Assembly (NCBI GenBank): GCA_028717045.1
Contig: JAQUON010000034.1
Coordinates: 1 to 12,560 of the forward strand
Direction of reading: 5' to 3'
Origin: Candidatus Omnitrophota bacterium
GTDB lineage: Bacteria; Omnitrophota; Gorgyraeia; Gygaellales; Profunditerraquicolaceae
Length of the DNA stretch: 12,560 nt
Shown: piece by piece, positions 1 to 5,028 of the stretch
Numbering within the stretch: the first letter of the stretch is position 1
Layout of the letters: each line of letters starts with the position of its first letter
The notes under the pieces: model-generated
What the model was told of the DNA's origin: nothing
What the model saw: the letters and a program-made list of their open reading frames with translations, nothing else
Databases searched by the model: none
Program-made: the position numbers and the translations under genes

Positions 1-1
1 C

Positions 2-628
2 AATTCGGTGATAGAGGAATTTTTAATTCATTTGATCGACAAAAGGATTTTAGGCGGCTTACCAGATTTTAAGTTAGAGGTTGGTCCTCAAACAGCATTC
101 ATGTCGTTGGCGTTTACCCCAACAAGTATCGCTGATCTTGGGGCTAAGCCTCCTATTATCTTAAAAGAAAAGGATGCTGACTTTGCATTGGGTAAAACGA
201 TTTATTTTAAATTTTCTTCCGATTCTGGTTTTAAAGCATCAATGACCAGTGAGGGAAAACTTGTATTAGCTGTTTTAGCTGCGGAATGCAAAATAAATCT
301 TGATAAGACGATGTTTCAAGAAGCGGCAGGCACTGCATCTCGTTTAAAGCAGGGGTGCCCGATGTCTCGGTACTATCTACTGGTTGAATACTTGGATATG
401 GAGCCGGAAGACTGCAGGTTAACCGCCATTGATAATGTCTTTTTACTAAGACATGCTAAAAGATTGCCGTTTGAGAAGCGTACCGTTTATAAAGAGATTA
501 AGAAACAACACGATGAAAACCCGATTGATAGTAATGTTATTTGGAAGTTTACTCAGGAAATCCAAAACTTTGTAAGTGCTATCTGGTATGATCCAGCAAA
601 AGTATTGCAGCAAGGGTCATTTATTTGA
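2..628 (+). CDS. Bpu10I-like type II restriction endonuclease, 5' end outside the window
   Basis: The frame is open from the left edge and stops at 626-628, so the N-terminus is probably missing; the GTG at 8 is the first start-like codon in view, but no ribosome site can be seen before it. Counting from that GTG, 206 residues are visible. The key region is around residues 85-110: a hydrophobic strand, then E93-C-K95, followed by N-L-D-K-T-M-F-Q-E-A. This is an E-x-K half of a PD-(D/E)xK nuclease core, and the NLDKTMFQEA stretch resembles what I recall of the Bpu10I restriction endonuclease family. A second hydrophobic strand (YYLLVEYLDM, about 122-131) fits the same fold. Such enzymes cut DNA at a specific site and normally sit beside a DNA methyltransferase, which is not in view and could lie left of the window. 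Family assignment is from memory of the motif. An open frame continues the protein in another frame past the stop. Confidence 0.6.
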   Translation, partial: NSVIEEFLIHLIDKRILGGLPDFKLEVGPQTAFMSLAFTPTSIADLGAKPPIILKEKDADFALGKTIYFKFSSDSGFKASMTSEGKLVLAVLAAECKINLDKTMFQEAAGTASRLKQGCPMSRYYLLVEYLDMEPEDCRLTAIDNVFLLRHAKRLPFEKRTVYKEIKKQHDENPIDSNVIWKFTQEIQNFVSAIWYDPAKVLQQGSFI

Positions 629-743
629 TGGGTCGTATAAAGATACCAACCCGTTTTATCAAGAGATAAATAACACCACACAAAACGAATTCTTTGGGGT
701 AAAACGGACATTAAAGGGGCGCCAAAGGGGCAGTGAAGGTTAA
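615..743 (+). pseudogene. Possible out-of-frame C-terminal continuation of the restriction endonuclease gene
   Basis: In the frame one base downstream of the nuclease frame, 42 codons stay open from 615 to the stop at 741-743. They read as a plausible protein tail (GHLFDGSYKDTN..., then NNTTQNEFFGVKR). The two frames meet at a GGG run (614-616), so one extra G would explain the break. The alternative is that the nuclease ends naturally at 628 and this open frame is chance, since 42 open codons are not rare. The stretch is convergent with the minus-strand gene ending at 740. Confidence 0.25.
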
Positions 744-1132
744 GTCCTTGGCAATAGTTGCTCAATCAGATCCCGGCGCTCTTGGATGGTTTTTAGGCGG
801 GCAATATTCAAAAGCCTTCTGCCGGTAAAGATTCGCAGCGTCTCTTGATCGTCGCATGACTTTATGTTTTCGATGAATTCAGCGGGTAATCGGTTGACTA
901 TTTTTAATAAGTGTGCTAATTTTGATTCCGACATATTGAGTTCTCTACAGGTTTTTGCCCAGGTTATCCTGGTTTCACCGCTGTTGATGAAGGCCTTAAT
1001 TTTTAGGGCTTCTACTATGGTATTTGGGTAGACCCGGGGCCTTCTGATGGGTACCGGAGGCAAGGGATCTACTAAACTTAGCAAAGTCCGCTTGCTTCTC
1101 CGGATATCCATCTTCACAACCAATTGAACCAC
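740..1132 (-). CDS. Small ParB/KorB-like helix-turn-helix DNA-binding protein
   Basis: This 130-residue protein has a basic, proline-rich N-terminus (PPVPIRRPRVYPNT at about 25-38) followed by an all-helical segment. Residues about 56-84 (TWAKTCRELNMSESKLAHLLKI, then VNRLP) have the spacing of a ParB/KorB-type helix-turn-helix: a helix, a turn at LNMSES, a recognition helix, then the L-P that in this family follows it. No ParB nuclease domain is present, so a role in partitioning is not implied. Stand-alone HTH proteins of this sort are, as I recall, found beside serine recombinases in mobile elements of uncultured bacteria; none is in view. The start is uncertain: GTG at 1132 gives the longest form, while ATG at 1109-1111 would give 123 residues. 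Neither has a clear Shine-Dalgarno sequence. The frame remains open upstream to 1237 without a start codon. It converges with and slightly overlaps the open stretch after the nuclease gene. Confidence 0.55.
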   Translation of the reverse strand: MVQLVVKMDIRRSKRTLLSLVDPLPPVPIRRPRVYPNTIVEALKIKAFINSGETRITWAKTCRELNMSESKLAHLLKIVNRLPAEFIENIKSCDDQETLRIFTGRRLLNIARLKTIQERRDLIEQLLPRT

Positions 1133-1258
1133 TTGGGGTTCTGCGGTGCGGCGGAAGACAACATTGGGCAGCTGATTTGGACAGGAGAGCCCTTTAGCGA
1201 AAAGGATTGTCTTGATAACTGGAGTCTTGTTTAAAAATTAGTAAGGGGAAATAAAGAA
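1133..1258. other. Gap between divergent genes with open remnants on both strands
   Basis: No complete gene is seen. On the plus strand the frame from 1139 reads FCGAAEDNIGQLIWTGEPF and ends in a stop at 1232-1234, looking like the tail of a protein. The mirror frame on the minus strand is also open from 1237 into the HTH gene. One of them may be a gene remnant. A weak promoter for the gene at 1259 is possible: TTGTCT at 1207-1212, 17 bases, TTTAAA at 1230-1235. Shine-Dalgarno-like AAGGGG lies at 1243-1248. Confidence 0.3.
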
Positions 1259-2086
1259 ATGATTCAAGTTATAATTGGGGGCATACTTGCTACTTTTGGT
1301 GGTATGACAGGTATATGGTTTCAAGCAAAAAACGCAAGAAGAATTAGAATGGACGAAATAATAGCGGAGAAAAAGATTCAGGCTAATAATGAAGCTTACA
1401 TTCGTATTAAAATGATAGAAGGAATGCTTATCCAGGCAGGTTTAGAAGAAGTAAAGGAAAAAATTTATGAATATGATGAGTGGTTCTTGAACACCCGTCT
1501 ATTTTTACCAGGCAAATTCCCAGATAAATGGTTATCTATCAAGTCAAATCTTATTAATGCTATTGGATTAAAAAAAGGGTCACCCGATTCCGCTGCCGAA
1601 TTAAAAAGATTAGATAATTTTCTTGTGCAACTAAAGGATGAAGCAATCGAAGAGATATATAAAGAGATGAAGTTATCAAATATGCAAATTGAGGATTCCA
1701 ATAAACCAGAGTCCACTAAATCCTCCCAGATTTATGCGTTCATTGTTTTTTTAGCATTAGCCCTTAGCTTGTTTATCTTTTTTGGTAAAATAGTAAATTT
1801 ATCGAACACAACCTATGATTATTGGCAGGAAATATTATTTTGTTCAGGTTGTGCAGCTATAGGTGTAAGTCTTGGGTTATATACTAATCGCACTGCCGTG
1901 CACAGTCCTCTTCGTTATGTTACGTATCTTCCTTTTCTTTGGTTCATCGCATCTCTTTCTGCATTTGTAGCACTTGGGACATTTCCACACGACATTATTA
2001 GGTCTTACGCAGCCGCTATTCTTGCAGGGGTGACTGTTGGATTTATAGGAGATAAGCTTCCCGAAAAACTTTTTGGATTTAAATAA
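1259..2086 (+). CDS. Membrane protein of unknown function, about five transmembrane segments
   Basis: I do not recognise this 275-residue protein. It begins with a short glycine-rich hydrophobic helix (about residues 2-20) that probably anchors it. A charged, mainly helical region follows (about 25-155), rich in Glu and Lys, which is likely cytoplasmic. The C-terminal part contains four further hydrophobic segments, about 158-180, 190-208, 221-242 and 249-264. The ATG at 1259 is preceded by AAGGGG about ten bases upstream, supporting the start. The gene is AT-rich compared with the car and pyr genes to the right, like its accessory neighbours. The plan of an anchored helical domain plus a C-terminal membrane bundle could suit an effector of a defence system, but there is no motif to support this. 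Confidence 0.6.
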   Translation: MIQVIIGGILATFGGMTGIWFQAKNARRIRMDEIIAEKKIQANNEAYIRIKMIEGMLIQAGLEEVKEKIYEYDEWFLNTRLFLPGKFPDKWLSIKSNLINAIGLKKGSPDSAAELKRLDNFLVQLKDEAIEEIYKEMKLSNMQIEDSNKPESTKSSQIYAFIVFLALALSLFIFFGKIVNLSNTTYDYWQEILFCSGCAAIGVSLGLYTNRTAVHSPLRYVTYLPFLWFIASLSAFVALGTFPHDIIRSYAAAILAGVTVGFIGDKLPEKLFGFK

Positions 2087-2093
2087 CAATAGC

Positions 2094-2222
2094 TTAAGCA
2101 ACCGTAGCAAGTTGATTCTCTCGTTTTTCTATGCCTTCCGTATATAACCAGTTGCATATTTCATCCAATAAGGGCAGTCTTAATTTCGTAACTATTTGTG
2201 ATACAAAGCATTGCGTATGATT
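2094..2222 (-). pseudogene. Possible 3' remnant of an unrecognised gene (copy 1)
   Basis: Minus-strand frame open for about 42 codons with no start codon, ending ...LPLLDEICNWLYTEGIEK, then RENQLATVA and a stop at 2094-2096. The same ten-residue LPLLDEICNW block is read at the second repeat, followed by a similar but diverged tail. Its upstream end overlaps the start of the plus-strand gene at 2198. It may be a gene fragment left by recombination, or the coding look may be accidental; another frame of the same bases reads CPYWMKYATG. Confidence 0.3.
2125..2177. repeat. Direct repeat, copy 1 (53 bp, imperfect)
   Basis: This copy matches 2759-2811 without gaps at about 44 of 53 positions. The 30 bases from 2148 to 2177 (beginning ccagttgcatatttcatcc) differ at one position only. 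On the minus strand one frame reads LPLLDEICNW and runs on to a stop at 2094-2096, giving a protein-like tail. The two copies flank the gene at 2198-2734. Confidence 0.8.
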
Positions 2223-2734
2223 TTAAACGAGCAGTAGATAAAGTGAATAAGAAAAGTCGATATGAAATAACGATTTTTAGAAAATTTACCTCTATCTGCC
2301 CTCACAAGATTAACAAAGACACCATAGAAAGTCTTAACCCGCCACACCCAGATATTTCTTTAGAAGTGAAAAATGGGGAAAAGCTTTATTTTGAATTAGT
2401 GGAATGCGTTCTTGAATGTCTCGCTAAACAAACAGGTGATTTTTTAAAAGTTCTTCGAGAAAATAAAGAGTTAACCAAGGAAAATTATTATCCAATAGGA
2501 TTTAAAGAGGATTCGGTTTTTAACAAAGCTATGGAAAAATTCGGTAAGAGATATAAAGCAGATGCCCCTATTGAATTACTCGCCTTTTTGAATGAGCAAG
2601 CCCCGCCGTTAGGGGATGCTTTAACAAAGTTTAGCTATTTTGTTAAAGAGAAAATTGGCAAATCTCCATTTAGACGAGTTTGGGTATATGATGTATCTAA
2701 CAACAAGATCTTGTTTCGTTTTCCCGAGGTTTAA
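2198..2734 (+). CDS. Uncharacterised protein with a possible PD..E-type nuclease fold
   Basis: The protein has 178 residues and no name I can give with confidence. Residues 48-70 read NPPHPDISLEV, a short turn, then KLYFELVEC. A Pro-Asp on one strand followed some 14 residues later by a strand carrying E-L-V-E (E66, E69) is reminiscent of PD-(D/E)xK endonuclease-like folds, although the usual Lys is absent from that position. The rest is mixed charged helix with a final strand pair (RVWVYDVSNNKILFRF). The GTG at 2198 is the only standard start codon between the upstream stop (2189-2191) and the domain, and it lacks a visible Shine-Dalgarno sequence. The gene is AT-rich and sits between two copies of a 53-bp direct repeat, so it may have arrived as a discrete insert. 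It could be an accessory or defence gene; this is inference. Confidence 0.5.
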   Translation: MIQSIAYDFKRAVDKVNKKSRYEITIFRKFTSICPHKINKDTIESLNPPHPDISLEVKNGEKLYFELVECVLECLAKQTGDFLKVLRENKELTKENYYPIGFKEDSVFNKAMEKFGKRYKADAPIELLAFLNEQAPPLGDALTKFSYFVKEKIGKSPFRRVWVYDVSNNKILFRFPEV

Positions 2735-2758
2735 AATATAGCCAGTTCTTTAAGTGTA

Positions 2759-2811
2759 TTTTCTGTCTCTTCTACATATGCCCAGTTGCATATTTCATCC
2801 AATAGGGGCAG
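2759..2811. repeat. Direct repeat, copy 2 (53 bp, imperfect)
   Basis: Second copy, offset by exactly 634 bases from 2125-2177. The near-identical core is 2782-2811, with one A/G difference from 2148-2177. Similarity fades to about half over 2765-2781 but without insertions or deletions, as expected for old duplicated sequence. Confidence 0.8.
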
Positions 2812-2853
2812 CCATCTTCTCTCACAAACCCTTCCTTCCGTGCGTAAAAATCC

Positions 2854-2882
2854 TTGCCGATTCCAGGGTATTATGCTATAGT
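2854..2882 (+). promoter_or_regulatory. Sigma-70-type promoter for the flavodoxin gene
   Basis: TTGCCG at 2854-2859 (4 of 6 matches to the -35 consensus) and TATAGT at 2877-2882 (5 of 6 to the -10 consensus) are separated by 17 bases, the optimal distance. Transcription would start near 2889, giving a leader of about ten bases containing AAGGCGG (2890-2896) before the ATG at 2900. It marks the boundary between the accessory part and the housekeeping part of the window. Confidence 0.5.
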
Positions 2883-2899
2883 AACCCGTTAAGGCGGTT

Positions 2900-3379
2900 A
2901 TGAAAAGCATAATAATCTACTATTCCTTCAGCGGCAACACCCGGAAAGTAGCGAACCTACTTCATACCTATCTTCAAGACAAAGGACAGTCAGAGCTCAT
3001 TCGTTTGAGAGGCCTTAAAGAGCCCCAGGGATTTTTTACGCAAGCGCGCAAGGCACTTGTGCACGCCAAGACCGAGATAGAAGAAACTAAATTCGACCTC
3101 ACGGAGTATGACCTGATATGCCTGGGAACGCCTGTGTGGGCTTTTGGGCCGGCACCCGCGGTAAATACATACCTGGCTAACTGTTTTGGCTTGGGAGGAA
3201 AAGAAGTTATACTTTTCAGTACCTATGGCAGCGGCTCAGGTAATACGCGCTGCCTGAATTTTATGCAGCAAGCTTTGTCAGGTAACAAAGTTAAGGGGTT
3301 CAGGAGGTTCTCTGTACAGCAGTTTAAAGCAAATAATGCCGATTTTGTCATTAGCCAGATAAAGAAAATCGGCCTTTAG
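2900..3379 (+). CDS. Flavodoxin-like FMN protein
   Basis: At 159 residues this is the size of a short-chain flavodoxin or flavodoxin-domain oxidoreductase. The first strand KSIIIYYS is followed by the phosphate-binding loop S-F-S-G-N-T (residues 9-14), which holds the FMN phosphate in this family. The second and third flavin loops fit GTPVWAFGPAP (about 76-86) and STYGSGSGNT (about 107-116). The loop with Trp80 would stack on the isoalloxazine ring. Flavodoxin-family proteins carry electrons between redox enzymes or act as small NAD(P)H-linked reductases; the specific partner is not shown by the context. The start is supported by AAGGCGG four bases before the ATG and by a promoter just upstream. 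The gene ends eleven bases before a tRNA gene, so the two may be co-transcribed. Confidence 0.85.
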   Translation: MKSIIIYYSFSGNTRKVANLLHTYLQDKGQSELIRLRGLKEPQGFFTQARKALVHAKTEIEETKFDLTEYDLICLGTPVWAFGPAPAVNTYLANCFGLGGKEVILFSTYGSGSGNTRCLNFMQQALSGNKVKGFRRFSVQQFKANNADFVISQIKKIGL

Positions 3380-3389
3380 TGTGCTGATT

Positions 3390-3464
3390 GCGCCTGTAGC
3401 GCAACGGATAGCGCAATGGCCTCCGGAGCCATGTGTACAGGTTCGATTCCTGTCAGGCGCACCA
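3390..3464 (+). tRNA. tRNA-Arg (anticodon CCG), CCA encoded
   Basis: A complete cloverleaf can be drawn. The acceptor stem pairs GCGCCTG (3390-3396) with CAGGCGC (3454-3460); the D stem is GCGC/GCGC (3399-3402, 3411-3414). The anticodon stem is ATGGC/GCCAT around the loop CTCCGGA (3421-3427), giving anticodon CCG at 3423-3425, which reads the arginine codon CGG. The variable loop is short (GTGT), and the T stem ACAGG/CCTGT encloses TTCGATT. Discriminator A is at 3461 and CCA at 3462-3464 is encoded in the DNA. No copy of its 3' end was noticed elsewhere in the window, so there is no sign here of integration into this tRNA gene. Confidence 0.97.
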
Positions 3465-3474
3465 AATTAACCAT

Positions 3475-3936
3475 ATGAAAAGAAAAATAGTAGCAGTAAT
3501 CGGTGGGCACGATTGTACAAAGGAAGTGGAGCAATTATCACATAAATTGGGCATTAATCTAAGAAAAGTGGTTAATACATTAGTTTGTGGAGGCTTAAGT
3601 GGAGTAATGGAGGCTGTTTGCAAGGGTTTTAAGAGTAAAAATAATGTAACTATTGGAATCATACCAACTTATGACAAAAATACCGCTAATAAATATATTG
3701 ATATTGTAATTCCAACAGGATTAGGGCTAGCCAGGAATGTGTTAGTAGTGAAGACTGCTGATGTGGTGATTGCACTTCCGGGAAAAGCAGGAACCCTTTC
3801 CGAGATTGCGTATTGCCTTCAGCTTGGGATACCCGTGATAGGTTTTAAGCCTTGGAATATGCCCGGAGTAGCTGAGGTTGGTTCTGTGGCTGGTGCTATA
3901 AAAAAGGTAAAGGAAATTTTACGGTTAAAGGGATAA
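3475..3936 (+). CDS. SLOG/TIGR00725-type Rossmann protein (LOG-related)
   Basis: With the ATG at 3475 the protein has 153 residues. It follows the pattern of the TIGR00725 branch of the SLOG/LOG superfamily: a first strand KIVAVIGG, then T-L-V-C-G-G-L-S-G-V-M-E-A-V (35-48), a G-L-G-L-A-R-N segment (82-88) and the strand ADVVIALPGKAGTLSEIA (95-112). The last corresponds to the PGGxGTxxE nucleotide-binding motif of LOG proteins, with Lys in place of the second Gly. LOG enzymes release bases from nucleoside monophosphates; the TIGR00725 members have no firmly known activity, so only nucleotide binding is inferred. An upstream in-frame start would lie inside the tRNA, so 3475 is the sensible start; it is ten bases after the tRNA CCA and has no clear Shine-Dalgarno. 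The stop is three bases before carA, indicating an operon with carAB. Confidence 0.8.
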   Translation: MKRKIVAVIGGHDCTKEVEQLSHKLGINLRKVVNTLVCGGLSGVMEAVCKGFKSKNNVTIGIIPTYDKNTANKYIDIVIPTGLGLARNVLVVKTADVVIALPGKAGTLSEIAYCLQLGIPVIGFKPWNMPGVAEVGSVAGAIKKVKEILRLKG

Positions 3937-3939
3937 CAT

Positions 3940-5019
3940 ATGAATGCCATGTTAATGCTGCAAGACGGCAAGATATTCTCAGGCAAGACAATAGGGCCTA
4001 TAAAAGAAACTATCGGTGAAGTTATGCTGAATACCGCTGTAGTTGGTTATCAGGAGATGGCAACAGACCCTGCCAATAGAGGAAAAATTCTTGTGCTAAC
4101 CTACCCTTTAATCGGCAATTACGGCATTAACCCTAAATTCAACGAATCTTTGAAATGGCAGCTTAACGGGTTAGTAGTGAAAGAGACCTCAAGGATCGTT
4201 TCAAATTGGCAGGCAAAAACAAGCCTTGAGGTCTTTGCAAAAAAACAAGACGCGCTTATCCTGCGCAAGGTTGATACGCGAAGCTTAGCGGTGTACTTAA
4301 GGCACAAAGGAGAAATGCTCGGTATTATTGCCGGCCTCTCCAGTGAACCCAAAGCCTTGTTGGAGAAAATCGATGCGTACCGTAAAAATCAAACGCAGGA
4401 CCTGATACGTCTGACTTCTACGGCGAAGCCGAGCTATTTGGGCCCCAAGAGGGCAAGGCAAAAAATTGCGCTACTCGATTTAGGCGTGAGCGCCAGCCTC
4501 CTTGCGCAATTGCAATCCTTGGGAGCGGGGATTTTTATCTTACCCTATACCGCTACAACCAAAGAGATAACCAAAACCAAGGCAGGCGGATTGATTATTT
4601 CAAATGGCCCGGAGAACGACGTGAATTTAGAGAAAATCGCCCAGGCGGTCAGGCCCCTTTTGGGCGCTATGCCGATATTAGGCATCTCCACAGGCCTTCA
4701 TGTGCTTGCCTTGGCAATGGGCGCAAAAATTTCTAGGATGAAGTTGGGGCACCGCGGCGTCAACTATCCGGTTGCCCATCCAGGTTCGTTTCAAGCAGAG
4801 ATCACAGCCCAGAACCATTCTTTTATGGTTGATAGCGACTCTCTCGATAAGATTCCGCATGTCAAGATAACGGGGTACCATTTAAATGACAGGACAATAG
4901 AAGAAGTGGCACACAATAAATTAAAATGCATAGGAATACAGTATTATCCTCAAAGCCCTGGCAAAGGGCAGGTGCATCCTGTGCTAAAGCGGTTCATGCA
5001 CCAGTGCGCAATCAAATAG
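3940..5019 (+). CDS. carA: Carbamoyl-phosphate synthase small subunit, glutaminase triad lost
   Basis: The small subunit normally hydrolyses glutamine and feeds ammonia to CarB for carbamoyl phosphate synthesis. The protein (359 residues, family usually 360-390) has a well-kept N-terminal domain: GEVMLNTAVVGYQEMATDP (26-44) and TYPLIGNYG (54-62). The C-terminal class I amidotransferase domain keeps its frame (SNGP 221-224, LGHRGVNYPV 269-278, QNHSFMVD 291-298). However, the nucleophile motif, usually G-I-C-L-G-H-Q, reads G-I-S-T-G-L-H, so Ser250 replaces the catalytic Cys. The usual Q-F-H-P-E reads Q-Y-Y-P-Q, so Tyr336 and Gln338 replace His and Glu. The oxyanion-loop NGPGDP reads NGPEND. The codons are clear (TCC 4687-4689, TAT 4945-4947, CAA 4951-4953). 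The ORF is intact, so this looks like a maintained non-hydrolytic subunit, comparable with the Ser-substituted domain of ammonia-using animal CPS I. It begins 3 bases after the preceding gene, with AAAGGG as ribosome site. Confidence 0.93.
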   Translation: MNAMLMLQDGKIFSGKTIGPIKETIGEVMLNTAVVGYQEMATDPANRGKILVLTYPLIGNYGINPKFNESLKWQLNGLVVKETSRIVSNWQAKTSLEVFAKKQDALILRKVDTRSLAVYLRHKGEMLGIIAGLSSEPKALLEKIDAYRKNQTQDLIRLTSTAKPSYLGPKRARQKIALLDLGVSASLLAQLQSLGAGIFILPYTATTKEITKTKAGGLIISNGPENDVNLEKIAQAVRPLLGAMPILGISTGLHVLALAMGAKISRMKLGHRGVNYPVAHPGSFQAEITAQNHSFMVDSDSLDKIPHVKITGYHLNDRTIEEVAHNKLKCIGIQYYPQSPGKGQVHPVLKRFMHQCAIK

Positions 5020-5028
5020 GGATTACGT

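Larger units (their letters stand above)
2736..2888 (-). pseudogene. Possible 3' remnant of the same unrecognised gene (copy 2)
   Basis: On the minus strand a frame runs leftward through the second repeat and reads WNRQGFLRTEG..., then LPLLDEICNWAYVEETEN and TLKELAIF, with the stop just beyond the end of the gene at 2734. It shares LPLLDEICNW and a Y.E pattern with the copy ending at 2094. No start codon or full-length domain is recognised. A different frame of the same DNA reads KDFYARKEGFVRE and CPYWMKYATG, so which frame was coding is not certain. The right boundary is approximate. Confidence 0.3.

Noticed and set aside
553..765. Minus-strand 70-codon open frame overlapping the nuclease gene end
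   Set aside because: Antisense to the nuclease frame and overlapping the HTH gene end; no domain and no start signal.
2125..2811. Direct repeats as integron attC sites
   Set aside because: No paired GTTRRRY/RYYYAAC core sites, no inverted-arm structure and no integrase in view.
2125..2811. CRISPR array
   Set aside because: Only two copies, 634 bases apart, with a gene between them; no regular short spacers.
3390..3464. tRNA-Arg as the attachment site for the accessory block
   Set aside because: The accessory genes lie beyond the flavodoxin gene, no integrase is present and no duplicate of the tRNA 3' end was noticed.
3433..3474. Upstream extension of the SLOG-type gene to ATG 3433
   Set aside because: These codons lie inside the tRNA-Arg gene; the ATG at 3475 begins the typical first strand of the family.
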